DNA of 64,000 nt from Tritrichomonas musculus (lineage: Eukaryota; Parabasalia; Tritrichomonadida; Tritrichomonadidae), in contig JAPFFF010000052.1 in NCBI GenBank assembly GCA_039105265.1, positions 992,001-1,056,000 of the forward strand. The letters run 5' to 3'. Below, one piece after another: positions 1 to 10,291 of the stretch (its first letter is position 1; each line of letters opens with the position of its first letter). The notes beneath the pieces are model-generated. The model saw only the letters and a program-made list of their open reading frames with translations, did no database searches and had not been told where the DNA came from. A program made the position numbers and the translations under genes.

Positions 1-2
1 CA

Positions 3-3000
3 CAAAATATCCTCATTGATTCAAATTATTATCCAAGAATATGTGATTTTGGACTCTCAAAATGCTTTTCTGAATCAATAACAAGATCAATGCAATTATC
101 GATGACAGGAAAAATTGGTACCCCTCTTTATATGGCCCCTGAATTGCTTGAAGATGATGATGATTTTGGACATTACACTTCTAGCATTGATGTTTATGCT
201 TTTGCAATTCTTGCCTATGAAATTGTAACTGGAATTGAGCCATTTTCTGAAGGAGGAAAATCGGCATCTTTAAAAGTTTTCTTAAATAAAATATCTAATG
301 GTTCAAGGCCAAAATTTATTAATGGAATTACTGAAAAAATGAAGAATTTGATTTCTCAATGTTGGAATCAAAATATGAAAGAAAGGCCTTCTTTTGATGA
401 GATTTTTCAACAATTAACTGAAGATTTTTCATATTTTGATGAAACAATTGATGAAGATGAAGTCCGTGAATTTATAGAAGATTTAAAAGAAGCAGAATCA
501 TCTGATACTATCATTGATGGAGAACCTAAAGAAATTGAAAAAATTAAAGAAGAAAATAAACAACTTAAAAAAAATATAGGCCAAATAAAATTTGAAAATG
601 AAAATTTAAACAATATAAAACAGCAACTTGAAATTGAAAGAAATGATTTAAAAACAAAAAATGATCAAACAAAAGCTGATTATTTAAAGCTTAAAAAAGA
701 AAATGAATTAATGAAAAAAGAAATTCAGTTGATTAAAGAAGAAAATGTAAAATTAAAAGCACAAAATAATGAGTTAAAAGAGAAATCAATGGATGAAAAT
801 AAATTGAAGATCAATGATAAAAAAGTAGAAAACATGACAATTGGTCAATTTAACGCTCTTTCATTAAAAGAACAGCAACAAATTTCAAATGAGATATCAA
901 ATATATTTAGTTGTAAAATGAAATATTATTTCAAAAAAATTAGCAATATTACTCGTTATTTATTGAACTATACTGCAATTGAATCAAATCAATGTTTTAC
1001 AATAGTTTCACCAAGTGATGAAAAGTTGATACATTTAAGTAATGAGTATAGGATTCAGATACTTTCAAATTTAATTAATTCTCTTTTAAAAAGTAGTGAT
1101 TTTATTAATCTTTTAAAGGAGTTTCAACAGTTCACTGTTGAACTTAAATATCCATCTGATTCATTCCAAGAAAATTATGAAAATATTTTTGAACTTAAAA
1201 ACTCTCAGTTTGCTGAAAATCAATTTACAATTTCTGTTTTATTTTCAGGTGTTGATGAGATTGATCTAAAATTGGATGAAGAAAATGATTTAAACATTAA
1301 TTATGGTTACTTTGATGATACTGTAAATATTATAGAATCGGTTTCTTTTTTGAGATCCCTACAAGAAGTATCTATTTCATCTTCAGTTGAATCGATTGGA
1401 AACTATGCTTTTGAAGGATGTTCTTCTTTAACTCAAATTTTAATTCCTTCTTCTGTAACGTATATAGGTGAATTAGCTTTTTATGGATGTATCTCATTAG
1501 TAAAAGTATCAATATCTTCTTCAATAACATCAATAAATGATGAAACTTTTCGTAAATGCACTAGTTTGGAACAAATAACAATTCCTTCTTCAGTTAAAAC
1601 TATTAAAAGCGGTGCTTTTCGGAAATGTACTTCTTTAAAAGAAATTATAATTCCTTCTTCAGTCACATTTATAGGAGATAATGCATTTCGAAAATGCACA
1701 GCATTAAAAAAGATAATTATTCCTTCTTCTATTACATCAATTGGAAATGGAGCATTCAGTAAATGCACATCATTAACCAGCATTTCAATTCCTTCTTCTA
1801 TAAATGCTCTTAATAAATATGTATTTTATGAATGTTCATCTTTGAAAGAAATTTCAATTCCTTCTTCTATAAAGTCAATTAAAGAATATGCTTTTGGTCA
1901 ATGCTCCTCATTGATAAAAATAGAAATTCCATCTTTGGTAACTTCAATTTCAGATCATCTTTTCGATGGTTGTTCATCTTTAATAGAAATATCAATTCCA
2001 TCATTTGTAACAGAGTTGGGTCAATATTCTTTTGGCAAATGTTCGTCATTGAAAAAATTTTCAATTCCAGATTCGATAACATCAATTCCTGATTTCCTTT
2101 TTAGTCAATGCACATCATTAACAGAAATAATTATTCCATCATCGGTAACAACAATTGGTAAATATGCTTTTAACGAATGTTCTTCTTTATTGAATTTGTC
2201 GATTCCATCTTCAGTATTTAAAATATGTGACAATATTTTTAATAAATGCAGTTCTTTGGTACAAGTAATTATTCCTACTTCTATTACAGAAATTGGAGTA
2301 GGAATTTTCATGGGATGTTCCTCTTTAACAAAAATGGTAATTCCATCAATTGGGTCATCAGTTGGGAATTATTTTTTCTGTGGATGTTCCTTACTTTCTG
2401 AAGTAACAATTCCTTTCACAATGACTTCAATAGAAAGTTATGCTTTTGATTCTTGTAAATCATTGAAAAAAATAATCATTCCTAAATCTATAACTTTCAT
2501 AGGAAGCTTTGCTTTCAGAGGATGTTCTTCTTTGACTGAAATAATTTTTGAAAATCCTTCTTCTCTAAGCAAAATTGGTGATCGTGCATTTCAAAGTTGT
2601 TCTTCTCTTCAAAACTTATTAATTCCTCTTCATGTTACTAATATAGGATATGCTGTTTTTGCTTTATGTGATTCATTAAAAGAAATAGACATTCCTTCTT
2701 CTGTAACATCTATTGAAGATGATGCATTTCATGGTTGTTCATTATTAAAGAAAATAACTATTCCTTCTTCTGTGACTTTTATTGGAAAATCAGCATTCTG
2801 TCAATGCGAATCTTTAATAGATATATCAATTCCTTCTTCTGTTTGTACAATTGGAAGTTCAGCATTCAAAGAATGTTTATCATTAAAACAAATATCTATT
2901 CCTTCATCTATTACATCGATTGAAAGTAATGTTTTCAATAGATGTGAATCATTAAAAGAAATAACAATTCCATCTTCAATAACCTCAATTGGAGATTATT

Positions 3001-3332
3001 CATTTAGTAGATGCTTATTATTATCAAAAATTATTTTTGAATTACCATCTAGTGTTATTTTAATTGGAGATTATGCTTTTGCTGGTTGTTCATCTCTTAA
3101 TAATATATCAATTCCATCTCCAGTTATTTTAATTGGCAACAATGCTTTCAGTGAATGCATATTCTTGACACAAATAACAATTCCATCATCTGTAAAAGAA
3201 ATAGGAAATTTTGCTTTTAAAGGATGTATATCATTGGATAAAATAATTATTCCTTCCTCTGTAGAAATTATAGGACCTAATTCTATCCCACCTAGCGCAA
3301 AAATTTTCAAACAAAATGATATGAATCATTGA
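3..3332 (+). CDS. TKL-like kinase / coiled coil / BspA-like LRR protein (5' end outside window)
   Basis: The reading frame is open from the first codons of the window, so the gene starts upstream and the ATG at 90 is internal. What remains of the kinase begins at the catalytic loop (QNILID), followed by an intact DFG (45-53), a MAPE motif near 132 and the DVYAFAILAYEIVTG helix F segment; this pattern is tyrosine-kinase-like (TKL). A Lys/Glu-rich coiled coil follows (about 540-830), then a linker domain resembling the one in the gene at 47892-50342. From about 1350 there are roughly 27 BspA-type leucine-rich repeats of 23 residues (IPSSVTSIGxxAFxxCSSL). No transmembrane segment or C-terminal anchor is visible. 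A cytosolic kinase with a repeat-based binding surface is inferred; the ligand is unknown. It ends with TGA and converges on the minus-strand BspA gene 137 bp away. Confidence 0.85.
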   Translation, partial: QNILIDSNYYPRICDFGLSKCFSESITRSMQLSMTGKIGTPLYMAPELLEDDDDFGHYTSSIDVYAFAILAYEIVTGIEPFSEGGKSASLKVFLNKISNGSRPKFINGITEKMKNLISQCWNQNMKERPSFDEIFQQLTEDFSYFDETIDEDEVREFIEDLKEAESSDTIIDGEPKEIEKIKEENKQLKKNIGQIKFENENLNNIKQQLEIERNDLKTKNDQTKADYLKLKKENELMKKEIQLIKEENVKLKAQNNELKEKSMDENKLKINDKKVENMTIGQFNALSLKEQQQISNEISNIFSCKMKYYFKKISNITRYLLNYTAIESNQCFTIVSPSDEKLIHLSNEYRIQILSNLINSLLKSSDFINLLKEFQQFTVELKYPSDSFQENYENIFELKNSQFAENQFTISVLFSGVDEIDLKLDEENDLNINYGYFDDTVNIIESVSFLRSLQEVSISSSVESIGNYAFEGCSSLTQILIPSSVTYIGELAFYGCISLVKVSISSSITSINDETFRKCTSLEQITIPSSVKTIKSGAFRKCTSLKEIIIPSSVTFIGDNAFRKCTALKKIIIPSSITSIGNGAFSKCTSLTSISIPSSINALNKYVFYECSSLKEISIPSSIKSIKEYAFGQCSSLIKIEIPSLVTSISDHLFDGCSSLIEISIPSFVTELGQYSFGKCSSLKKFSIPDSITSIPDFLFSQCTSLTEIIIPSSVTTIGKYAFNECSSLLNLSIPSSVFKICDNIFNKCSSLVQVIIPTSITEIGVGIFMGCSSLTKMVIPSIGSSVGNYFFCGCSLLSEVTIPFTMTSIESYAFDSCKSLKKIIIPKSITFIGSFAFRGCSSLTEIIFENPSSLSKIGDRAFQSCSSLQNLLIPLHVTNIGYAVFALCDSLKEIDIPSSVTSIEDDAFHGCSLLKKITIPSSVTFIGKSAFCQCESLIDISIPSSVCTIGSSAFKECLSLKQISIPSSITSIESNVFNRCESLKEITIPSSITSIGDYSFSRCLLLSKIIFELPSSVILIGDYAFAGCSSLNNISIPSPVILIGNNAFSECIFLTQITIPSSVKEIGNFAFKGCISLDKIIIPSSVEIIGPNSIPPSAKIFKQNDMNH

Positions 3333-3469
3333 AACTTAAAAAGTTATGGATAAAAAAAAACATGTTCATTAAAAAAATTATAATCTAAATATTTTATTAC
3401 TCATATTTGGATTTAAAAAAAAGAAATAATTAAAAAATAAACTACACCTTTAAGATGATTTTTATTTAC

Positions 3470-5083
3470 TTAAATTTTGGTAATTTTTGTATTTTGAGGA
3501 AAAGAAGATTTTTCGATTTTTGTTGATGATGGAAGAGAAACTTCAGAAAGAGAGCAGCACTCTTCGAAAGCCATGCTTCCAATCGACGTTATCGAAGATG
3601 GAATTGTTACTTTGGTCAACGATGTGCATTTCCTAAAAACTCCGATATTTATTGCCGTAACTGATGCAGGAATCGACACTTCTTTCAGCGAGGAGCATCC
3701 GAAGAATGCGTTGCTTCCAATCAATGCCAGTGAGTCAGGGAAACTCAAAACCTGTAGCGATGAGCATCCATAGAATGAATATTCACGTATTTCAGTAACA
3801 GAAGACGGGAAAGTGATCGATTTCAGTGCCACACATTCACGGAAAGAGTTGACTCCGATTGAAGTAACAGAAGAAGGAAGCGAGGCTTCAGTCAACGACG
3901 AACAATCCTTGAATAAAGAGGAGCTGATTGAAGTTATTTGTGCTGAAATAATTGCGCTTGTGAGCTTTTTGCAACCTTCGAAACAAAAGTCTTCAATCAC
4001 TTTCACAGATGAAGGAATTGTCACTTTTTCAAGTGAAGAGCACAGATTGAATGCGTTGTATTTTATTGTTGTAACCGATGAAGGGATGTCGATCGTTTTG
4101 AGTGAAGTGCACTTAGCAAATGAGAACCCTTTGAGTTCTGTTATCGATGAAGGAAGATCGACTTCTTCTAACGATGAACATTTCGTGAAAACGCCGCTTC
4201 CAATTGCCGTCACAGAAGAAGGAATTGACACTTTTTTCAACGATGAACATCCTTGAAATGAATAGTCGCCAATTGAAGTGACTGACGAAGGAATTGCAAT
4301 CTTCTCTAAACAAGAACAATCGCTGAAAGCATAGTCACCAATCGACCTAACCGACGATGGAATGACAAAATCGATGATTCCGCATTTGTTGAATGCATAC
4401 TTGCCGATAGAAACAATTTGAGACGAAATTGTGATATGACCCAATGATGTGCATTTGCTGAATGTTTCATCTTCAATGATCGTGATTTGTGATTGAATTG
4501 TGATATCTGTAATCGATGTGCACGCAGCGAAAGCTGATTTTCCGATCGATTTTAAGGAAGGAGGAATTGAAACCACTTTGAGAGACGAGCAACCATGAAA
4601 AGCGCCACTTTCAATCGATGTAACTGACGATGGAATATCAATGTGATCCAATTGTTTGCAGCCTTTAAAGCAATCTTTACTTATTGTTGTTAATGATGAA
4701 AGTGAAACTTGTTTGATTATACAGTTCATGAAAGCACGCTCGCCTATTTTTATGACTAATGAAGGAATCGAAATTTCGGAAAGATTCTTGCAATCTTGAA
4801 AAGCTTCATTTTCAATTGCAGTTAAAGTTGATGGAAGATTAACTCGCTTTAAATTGCGACATTCCTTGAAAGTTTGCTCATGAATGATTGTTATTGATGG
4901 AGGTATCGTTATTTCTGTCAATTCATAGCATTCCTTGAATAATTCTTTTTCAAATTGGATTCCCTTGTGATTTAATAAAAGATTGATAATATATGTTTGA
5001 TTTTTAAATGCTGCAACACGAACAGGCGCATAATAAAATGTTTTAAAATAAAATTTCATGAAAAAAAAAAGTTTTATTTTCAA
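3470..5083 (-). CDS. BspA-like leucine-rich repeat protein, probably the 3' half of an ankyrin-BspA gene
   Basis: This is a 537-residue frame made almost wholly of about 21 BspA/LRR_5 repeats (IPSSVTSIGDYAFxxCSSL). Residues 18-42 (APVRVAAFKNQTYIINLLLN) read as one ankyrin repeat. No signal peptide or membrane anchor is evident; the N-terminal Phe-rich stretch is AT-rich translated DNA rather than a convincing leader. The gene at 43670-47651 has the order N-terminal domain, ankyrin repeat, BspA repeats. By comparison this frame appears to be the 3' part of such a gene, with its 5' part at 5986-7125 on the same strand. Both start methionines are therefore doubtful. Repeats here are more divergent and more GC-rich than in the 45-kb gene. 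BspA repeats are associated with protein binding and, in trichomonads, with cell-surface or adhesive roles; no specific role can be assigned. Confidence 0.75.
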   Translation of the reverse strand: MKIKLFFFMKFYFKTFYYAPVRVAAFKNQTYIINLLLNHKGIQFEKELFKECYELTEITIPPSITIIHEQTFKECRNLKRVNLPSTLTAIENEAFQDCKNLSEISIPSLVIKIGERAFMNCIIKQVSLSSLTTISKDCFKGCKQLDHIDIPSSVTSIESGAFHGCSSLKVVSIPPSLKSIGKSAFAACTSITDITIQSQITIIEDETFSKCTSLGHITISSQIVSIGKYAFNKCGIIDFVIPSSVRSIGDYAFSDCSCLEKIAIPSSVTSIGDYSFQGCSSLKKVSIPSSVTAIGSGVFTKCSSLEEVDLPSSITELKGFSFAKCTSLKTIDIPSSVTTIKYNAFNLCSSLEKVTIPSSVKVIEDFCFEGCKKLTSAIISAQITSISSSLFKDCSSLTEASLPSSVTSIGVNSFRECVALKSITFPSSVTEIREYSFYGCSSLQVLSFPDSLALIGSNAFFGCSSLKEVSIPASVTAINIGVFRKCTSLTKVTIPSSITSIGSMAFEECCSLSEVSLPSSTKIEKSSFPQNTKITKI

Positions 5084-5985
5084 ATTACATTTATAAAAAT
5101 CAATTGAAATTGTATTTAAAATGAATTTAAAACTGTATTCAAAGTTGATAAAGTTTGGAATTTCATTTAAGAAGCAAAAGATGAGATGTTATAAATATAT
5201 TAAAATTGTGAAATTATGTGAAATATATCAATTTGAGAACTACATTTAAAATATAATAATTATGTAAAACTGAATTGAAAATTAAAACTTAAATAGTATA
5301 AAAATACAAATAATTTGAATGTAATTATCAAAAAAAGATTAAATTCTATTTAAATGATGTGTATAAATGCTTGTATTAATACAAAATATATTTTAAATAT
5401 CATTAAAAAAAAGAGATTTTTGAAAATTTTATGACAAAAATTAATTTGAGATTCTATAAGAAAAAATTATTCGTTTAAATGTAATAAAATGATGCAAATT
5501 TAAAACTTTATTGGAATAGTTAAAAATGAAATATAATGAACAAAATATAAGATTTAAAATTGAATAAAAATGATGAACTTTAAAATCATATAAAAAATAT
5601 AAAAAATCGAAACAAAACTAAATATCAAGAATATAAAATTTTCTTAATGTTAACATCAATATTTGGATAACTTAAAAGAGTTTTTACTGTTTGTATATTT
5701 CTACCTTCAATAGCAGTAATTAATGGAGTTATATAAAATCACAAATTTTAAATTTTTGTTCGATAAAAAATACAACAATTTGAAACTTTATTAATAAAAT
5801 ATGATTTTAAAGAATTCCATAAAAAAGTGGAAAAGATGAATTAATTGCTCATTAAAATCAATTCTAGAAATTTCATTTGATTCCAAAATATGAAATATCA
5901 TTCAAACAAATAATCATATAAAACTAGATTCAAACATAAATGAATAGAAATTTCATTAGCACAAAATAATTGATATGAAATTGTA
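5084..5985. other. AT-rich gap between two halves of a probable ankyrin-BspA gene
   Basis: The roughly 900 bp hold no long reading frame. Composition is very AT-rich and low in complexity. One recognisable relic, an ankyrin repeat at 5630-5732, lies inside on the minus strand. The remainder looks like decayed repeat coding DNA or inserted non-coding DNA; I cannot tell which. Confidence 0.5.
5630..5732 (-). pseudogene. Isolated ankyrin repeat relic
   Basis: The minus strand from 5732 downward reads ITPLITAIEGRNIQTVKTLL followed by SYPNIDVN, then a stop. This fits an ankyrin repeat (TPL..A...G...V..LL...DVN). It has the same orientation as, and lies between, the ankyrin-type frame at 5986-7125 and the BspA frame at 3470-5083. 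It supports the view that both are pieces of one decayed ankyrin-BspA gene. A chance match is possible, but the motif spans a full repeat. Confidence 0.6.
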
Positions 5986-7125
5986 TTATAAATCATTGAA
6001 AAAAAAAATTATATTCAAATCAAAACAATTAAAAACTTCATTAAAAAAATGAATTTTTTTTGAAATCATCTTTGAATTAATATCAAAGCTATTGTTTTTC
6101 AAGTACATTTCCAAAGTTGATGGATAATCATACCTGCAGAAATCAAAGAAAATATTTTTCTTTGTTAAAATATCATCTGGAAAGAAGATGAAATTGAAAA
6201 ATTGAAGGCTGCATTTTTCATCGCCTTCGTATTTGTATTTTTCAATTAAGTAATTAGCAACATTGTTATGATGACACTTGATTGATTCGCCTATTAATCG
6301 TTGACAATCAGATTTATTCATTTCTACTTTCAGCTCTTCAAGAAGATGAATTAATTCTGCGTTGTTCGAATGAATTGCGAAATCCCACAAATTTGATTTC
6401 AGTTCAACATTGTTCATTCTTAAATACTGAACAACTTGAATTGATCCAAAAAAGGCTGCATACTCAATTAGGCTTGTTTCTCTGCCAATCAAATATTCAT
6501 TGCTTTCGCATATTGACGGTTTAATATCGGTGTTCAAGTTGATGTTTAGTTGGTTGACGTATTTAATGAATTCTTGGATTTCGTCTTTGCGAATCAATTC
6601 TGCTAGAAAACTGTGATTTTCGCCTTTTTCTCGACTTTCTTCTGGTGGAATTTCTATTTCTTGACTTTTAATTTCTTTCTTCAGAAAAGTGTCAGTTTTT
6701 TCATCGAGGTGACCGTTTAATTCTGGCAGAAAATAGACTACAAAAGATGCGTGTTTTTCGTTTATTTTTGCATGTTGTAAAAAGTCATCAATAGAAAGAA
6801 TATTCTTTTGTATAAGATAAAGCAATAATCTTCTATTTTTGGAGAAAATTGGGTATATTTCTGATTTTGAAAAAGTTTGTTCGATATCAAAGTGATCAAT
6901 GATTTTTTCGATTTTGGCATAAAAATTTGGCGATCGATGATGATTATTTGCAATGACGACTAATAAATGAAGAAATTCGGTGAGTTCTTTTGGGTTTTCT
7001 CCAATTTTGGAATTATCTAATTTTTGGATAAGTTGTTGATAGCTGGAATCGCTTTCGTCATCTATGTAATCAAGAAGTTCTTGCTGAATATTATTTTTTT
7101 CCTCCAAATAATCTTTGAATTGCAT
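5986..7125 (-). CDS. Ankyrin-type protein, trichomonad N-terminal domain (DUF3447-like)
   Basis: The 379-residue product starts MQFKDYLEEKNNIQQELLDY and contains the segment SLIEYAAFFGSIQVVQYLRM followed by ANLWDFAIHSNNAELIHLLEE-like text, an ankyrin-like helix pair found in a large trichomonad family. It aligns by eye along its length with the protein at 43670-44821: the same order of ENxHSFLAELIR, IKPSICESNEYLI, LIEYAAF and ESIKCHHNN blocks. In that paralogue the domain leads into an ankyrin repeat and BspA repeats. Here the frame ends in a Phe-rich tail, so it is probably a shortened N-terminal piece of the ancestral gene whose remainder lies at 5630-5732 and 3470-5083. It may still be expressed alone. 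The start is supported by the paralogue's similar length upstream of the shared blocks. Confidence 0.7.
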   Translation of the reverse strand: MQFKDYLEEKNNIQQELLDYIDDESDSSYQQLIQKLDNSKIGENPKELTEFLHLLVVIANNHHRSPNFYAKIEKIIDHFDIEQTFSKSEIYPIFSKNRRLLLYLIQKNILSIDDFLQHAKINEKHASFVVYFLPELNGHLDEKTDTFLKKEIKSQEIEIPPEESREKGENHSFLAELIRKDEIQEFIKYVNQLNINLNTDIKPSICESNEYLIGRETSLIEYAAFFGSIQVVQYLRMNNVELKSNLWDFAIHSNNAELIHLLEELKVEMNKSDCQRLIGESIKCHHNNVANYLIEKYKYEGDEKCSLQFFNFIFFPDDILTKKNIFFDFCRYDYPSTLEMYLKNNSFDINSKMISKKIHFFNEVFNCFDLNIIFFFNDL

Positions 7126-7173
7126 TTATTGCTCAGATAATTTGAATGTGAAATGATTTTAAATTTTCAATTA

Positions 7174-8036
7174 AGGGTGTAGTTCGTTTTCAATAACTCG
7201 TTATATACATTGTTTTGAATAGTTATATTAATATATTTATGATTGTTATATGCCACATATTTTATTAAAACAATAAAAAAAATGAACTTCATAGACAAGT
7301 TGATCTCAAAATATCTCTTTTTTCCAAATCTTAATTTTTGAATGACACTGAGGAATAACATTAGAAATGAGCTATTATAAACGGTTTAACTAATATTTTT
7401 TTAACTTTTTTATTTGAATATGAGATATGATCATTTTTGTAAACCGTATTTTTTGTTGTTTTAAAAAAAACATGAATATTAGATATTTTTTAAAACGCAT
7501 GCATAGTTTTTTATTCTATACCCTAAATTATTTATATTTTCATTTTGGTTAAAAAAACTTTCAAATTGAAGGACTACATATATTTTGAAATTTGCGATTT
7601 TTGGCTTATTTTTGGTAAATTTCAAAATATATGTAGTCCTTCAATTTGAAAGTTTTTGGAATAAAATTTCTTTTATATATAGTATAGAATCAGGAATAAA
7701 AAACTATGCATGCGTTTTAAAAAATATTAAAAATTCATTATTTTTTTATATAAGTAAAAAATACAGTTTGAAAAAGTGAGCATATTTTCTTCTGATTTCA
7801 ACTTCAATTAAAAATACTATATACATTAATCAAATATCCATCTATTATACCATAATACAGAATAATATTTAAAAAATTCAATTTTTAAAAATTATATATA
7901 TTGAGATTAAGTTGTCAAAAAAAATAATTTTTTTATTGTTTATAAAGATTGTATAATCAATATTAATCATAATTATATGAGCAAAACTTTTCAAGATTGT
8001 GTATTTGCTGAGATATTGAAAAACGAACTACACCCT
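7174..8036. mobile_element. Palindromic Tc1/mariner-type MITE (TA target site)
   Basis: The ends are AGGGTGTAGTTCG at 7174 and its reverse complement ending at 8036, each flanked by TA. The whole 863 bp is an imperfect palindrome: many blocks of the left half recur inverted in the right half (for example AAACGCATGCATAG near 7493 and CTATGCATGCGTTT near 7703). The centre is a hairpin with arms of about 42 bp at 7556-7597 and 7612-7654. It encodes no credible protein. TA flanks and AGGG ends fit a non-autonomous Tc1/mariner-type element. It stops 30 bp before the Tc1 element at 8067. Confidence 0.8.
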
Positions 8037-8066
8037 TAAAAATCATCGTTGTAAATACATTAATTA

Positions 8067-9525
8067 AACTTTGTTTTTTTATCTGCACCTCCTATTCAAA
8101 ATTAAAATTATTGTATCTTATTATATAATGATTTAAAAAAATTATTTTTTATTAAATATAAAAGCTATAATAATAACGTTTATAATATATTAATTAAAAA
8201 AAATATTTAATTTCAAGATTGTTTACAAAAAGGCAATTGAAATATAAACAAGAGATGCAAATATTTTTTTACTCTTTACCGATGTCTTTGAAATATTGAA
8301 TTAATATTTTTTATTATTAGAAAAAAAAAATATAATTAATTGAATTTTTTTTATTTTGTTTCGAAAACCAGTTTTTGACCGGTTATTTGGTCATGCCTGT
8401 ATTCCAGCCTGGTGCGATATTGATTGTGAATCTGAGTGACCATCTTCCAGTGCCCGTTGAGACTATCGCCATTGAGTTGTTTGCATACATAGCACCTGGC
8501 CCAAAAGCTTGAATGGAAATTGTGTAAAATGTCATCAGGAATACTCTTCCATTCGTGCTGGAGAGCAGCAAACAAAGACTCCTCATCTTTGAATTTTTGG
8601 CCTGCAAGGCGATTTTTGAGGTATCCCCAGACTTGCTCAATAGGAGACAAGTCTGGGGATTTTGCAGGCTACCACATTTTATTGGGAATTTGAGGTAGCA
8701 AGATCTGTTGAGCCACTTTGGATGCGTGAACGGGTGCATTATCTTCTTGCCATACCCAATTGGTCCCAAATATTTGGGTACATTGATCGAATATCCCATT
8801 TGTTGTTAGGGACCTGGCATAGTACTCCCCGTTCACGCGTCCTTCGAAGCGAAGCAAAGAGGTCCTAAAACCTCGGGGACCAATTCCACCCCATATCATT
8901 ACTGACATGGGGTGGGGTTGCTTCTCAAAATAAGACTGAGCAGGATGCGTTCCAATAACCTTCCATACGCCATGAGAGTCGACTTGAACTTCTATTTCAC
9001 TCTCATCAGTGAATATAATAGGGAACAGGTTCATGTAAGGGATGGCGCAAACAAGAGATGAAAATTGAACCCGGTCTGCTTTGTGGCTCTCTGTTAATGG
9101 TGCAATGGGAGTTTTGTTACAGTAGTTAATTTTTTGGTGGTGTAAAATGTCACGAACAGTGCTTATTGGAATGCTAAATTCTGGCGCTACATCTCTAAGG
9201 GTTTGGTTAGGATCCGCTAACATGTAACCTGCAATACTGTTTTGTAAATCATTATTTAATGTAGGTGGACGCCCGACCTTCCCTGAAAATGTTTGCGATT
9301 CTTCAAATCTGTAATAGAAAGATTTAATAGTATCTTTGCTTCTACCTATTTCCTGACCGATCTTTGTCCATTGGTTCCCATATCGCTCGACTAAAGTAAA
9401 TACTTTTGCTTTTTCGGAGTCAGTTAAAGGACTTCTCATTAAAAAAAAATATATTGAAAAACTTATTTTATATTGATTCAAAAAGTTTCTTTTTGAATAG
9501 GAGGTGCAGATAAAAAAACAAAGTT
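8067..9525 (-). mobile_element. Tc1/mariner-family transposon with 35-bp TIRs
   Basis: Terminal inverted repeats of 35 bp begin AACTTTG and contain ATCTGCACCTCCTATTCAAA; the left copy is 8067-8101 and the right copy 9491-9525. They look identical. TA dinucleotides at 8065-8066 and 9526-9527 are the target duplication. The 1459-bp element carries one transposase gene on the minus strand. Identical TIRs and a nearly open transposase indicate a recent insertion. It differs from the compact 1.3-kb Tvmar1 described from Trichomonas vaginalis in length and TIR size, as far as I recall that element. Confidence 0.9.
8351..9439 (-). pseudogene. Tc1-type DD34E transposase with one in-frame TAG
   Basis: The frame starts most plausibly at MRSPLTDSEK (9439), which opens a helix-turn-helix N-terminus, with GRPP and a second HTH following. 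The catalytic Asp residues lie in FTDESEIEV and QEDNAPVH, and the Glu in SPDLSPIEQVWGYLK. A single in-frame TAG at 8669-8671 separates NKMW from PAKSPDLSP; the frame is otherwise open to the TAA at 8351. Counting the TAG as one codon gives exactly 34 residues between the second Asp and the Glu, the canonical Tc1 spacing. TAG is therefore probably a point substitution rather than an insertion. Unless TAG is read through, the product lacks the catalytic Glu. Confidence 0.88.
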
Positions 9526-9840
9526 TACAAAATTCTGAATAAGATAAAAAAATTGAATTAATTCAATTTTATTTCATATAGAGTAATTATAAAAACCTTA
9601 TACTTCTCTCAATTTAACCTTATACTAATTGATACGATTTTCAAAAAATTAAGAAAATATATTCAATTTTTTTGATAATAATTGAAATTTTCTATTATTA
9701 GTATAATATTAAATTGAATAGATTGACGATATTTTCTAATAAAATTTGAATAAAAAAAGAGCGTTTATTATTGTTTTTTATAGAAATCAAATAAGATCTC
9801 TCTCAGATATACAGGATTTTAAAAGGTTGGAAGCACAAAT

Positions 9841-10233
9841 AAGTCAATATAATGGTACAATATGATATAGTTGATGAATTGTTCAGTAATATTGAAGAAT
9901 CTTAACATGTTTTGAAATCAAAAATGTTCTTAAAACTAATTTTTCCACAAAACAGAAGAAAAATAAAACACTCTTTGCACCATTTGGATGACTTAATACC
10001 TAATTGATGGCAAAAATCTTTTCATTATTTCTTGTGAATCAGATTCTTTATATGATAGAAATGATGAAATCAATAAACAACACAAAGAATTTTTAATTAT
10101 TTCTAAGGAAAAAATAGACGTTTATTATCTTCTAAAAAAGAGGTCTTTAAACTAAAGAATTCATCCTTAATAATAGCACTTCCTTTAATTTGTATCACTC
10201 AAGGAATAAATGTACCTATGTTTCTGCTTATTA
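9841..10233 (+). pseudogene. Decayed coding-like stretch, unrecognised
   Basis: This stretch has a more protein-like composition than its surroundings and short open segments in changing plus frames, such as 10006-10155, which translates as DGKNLFIISCESDSLYDRND followed by a Lys-rich tail. Another segment near 9850 reads MVQYDIVDELFSNIEES. No family is recognised. It may be the relic of a host gene broken by several frameshifts, or chance. Confidence 0.3.
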
Positions 10234-10291
10234 AATAAAAAATTACTTAATAAAAATATTAAAAAAAATAAAAAATAAAGATTTGTTTTTA

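Noticed and set aside
3436-3458. AAACTACACCTTTAAGATG near the end of the first gene resembles the right end of the 7-kb MITE
   Set aside because: Only about 15 bases match imperfectly and no partner end or TA pair was found nearby.
7585-7779. 64-residue plus frame in the palindromic MITE
   Set aside because: It covers the central hairpin and its arm; no protein signature, only AT-rich translated DNA.
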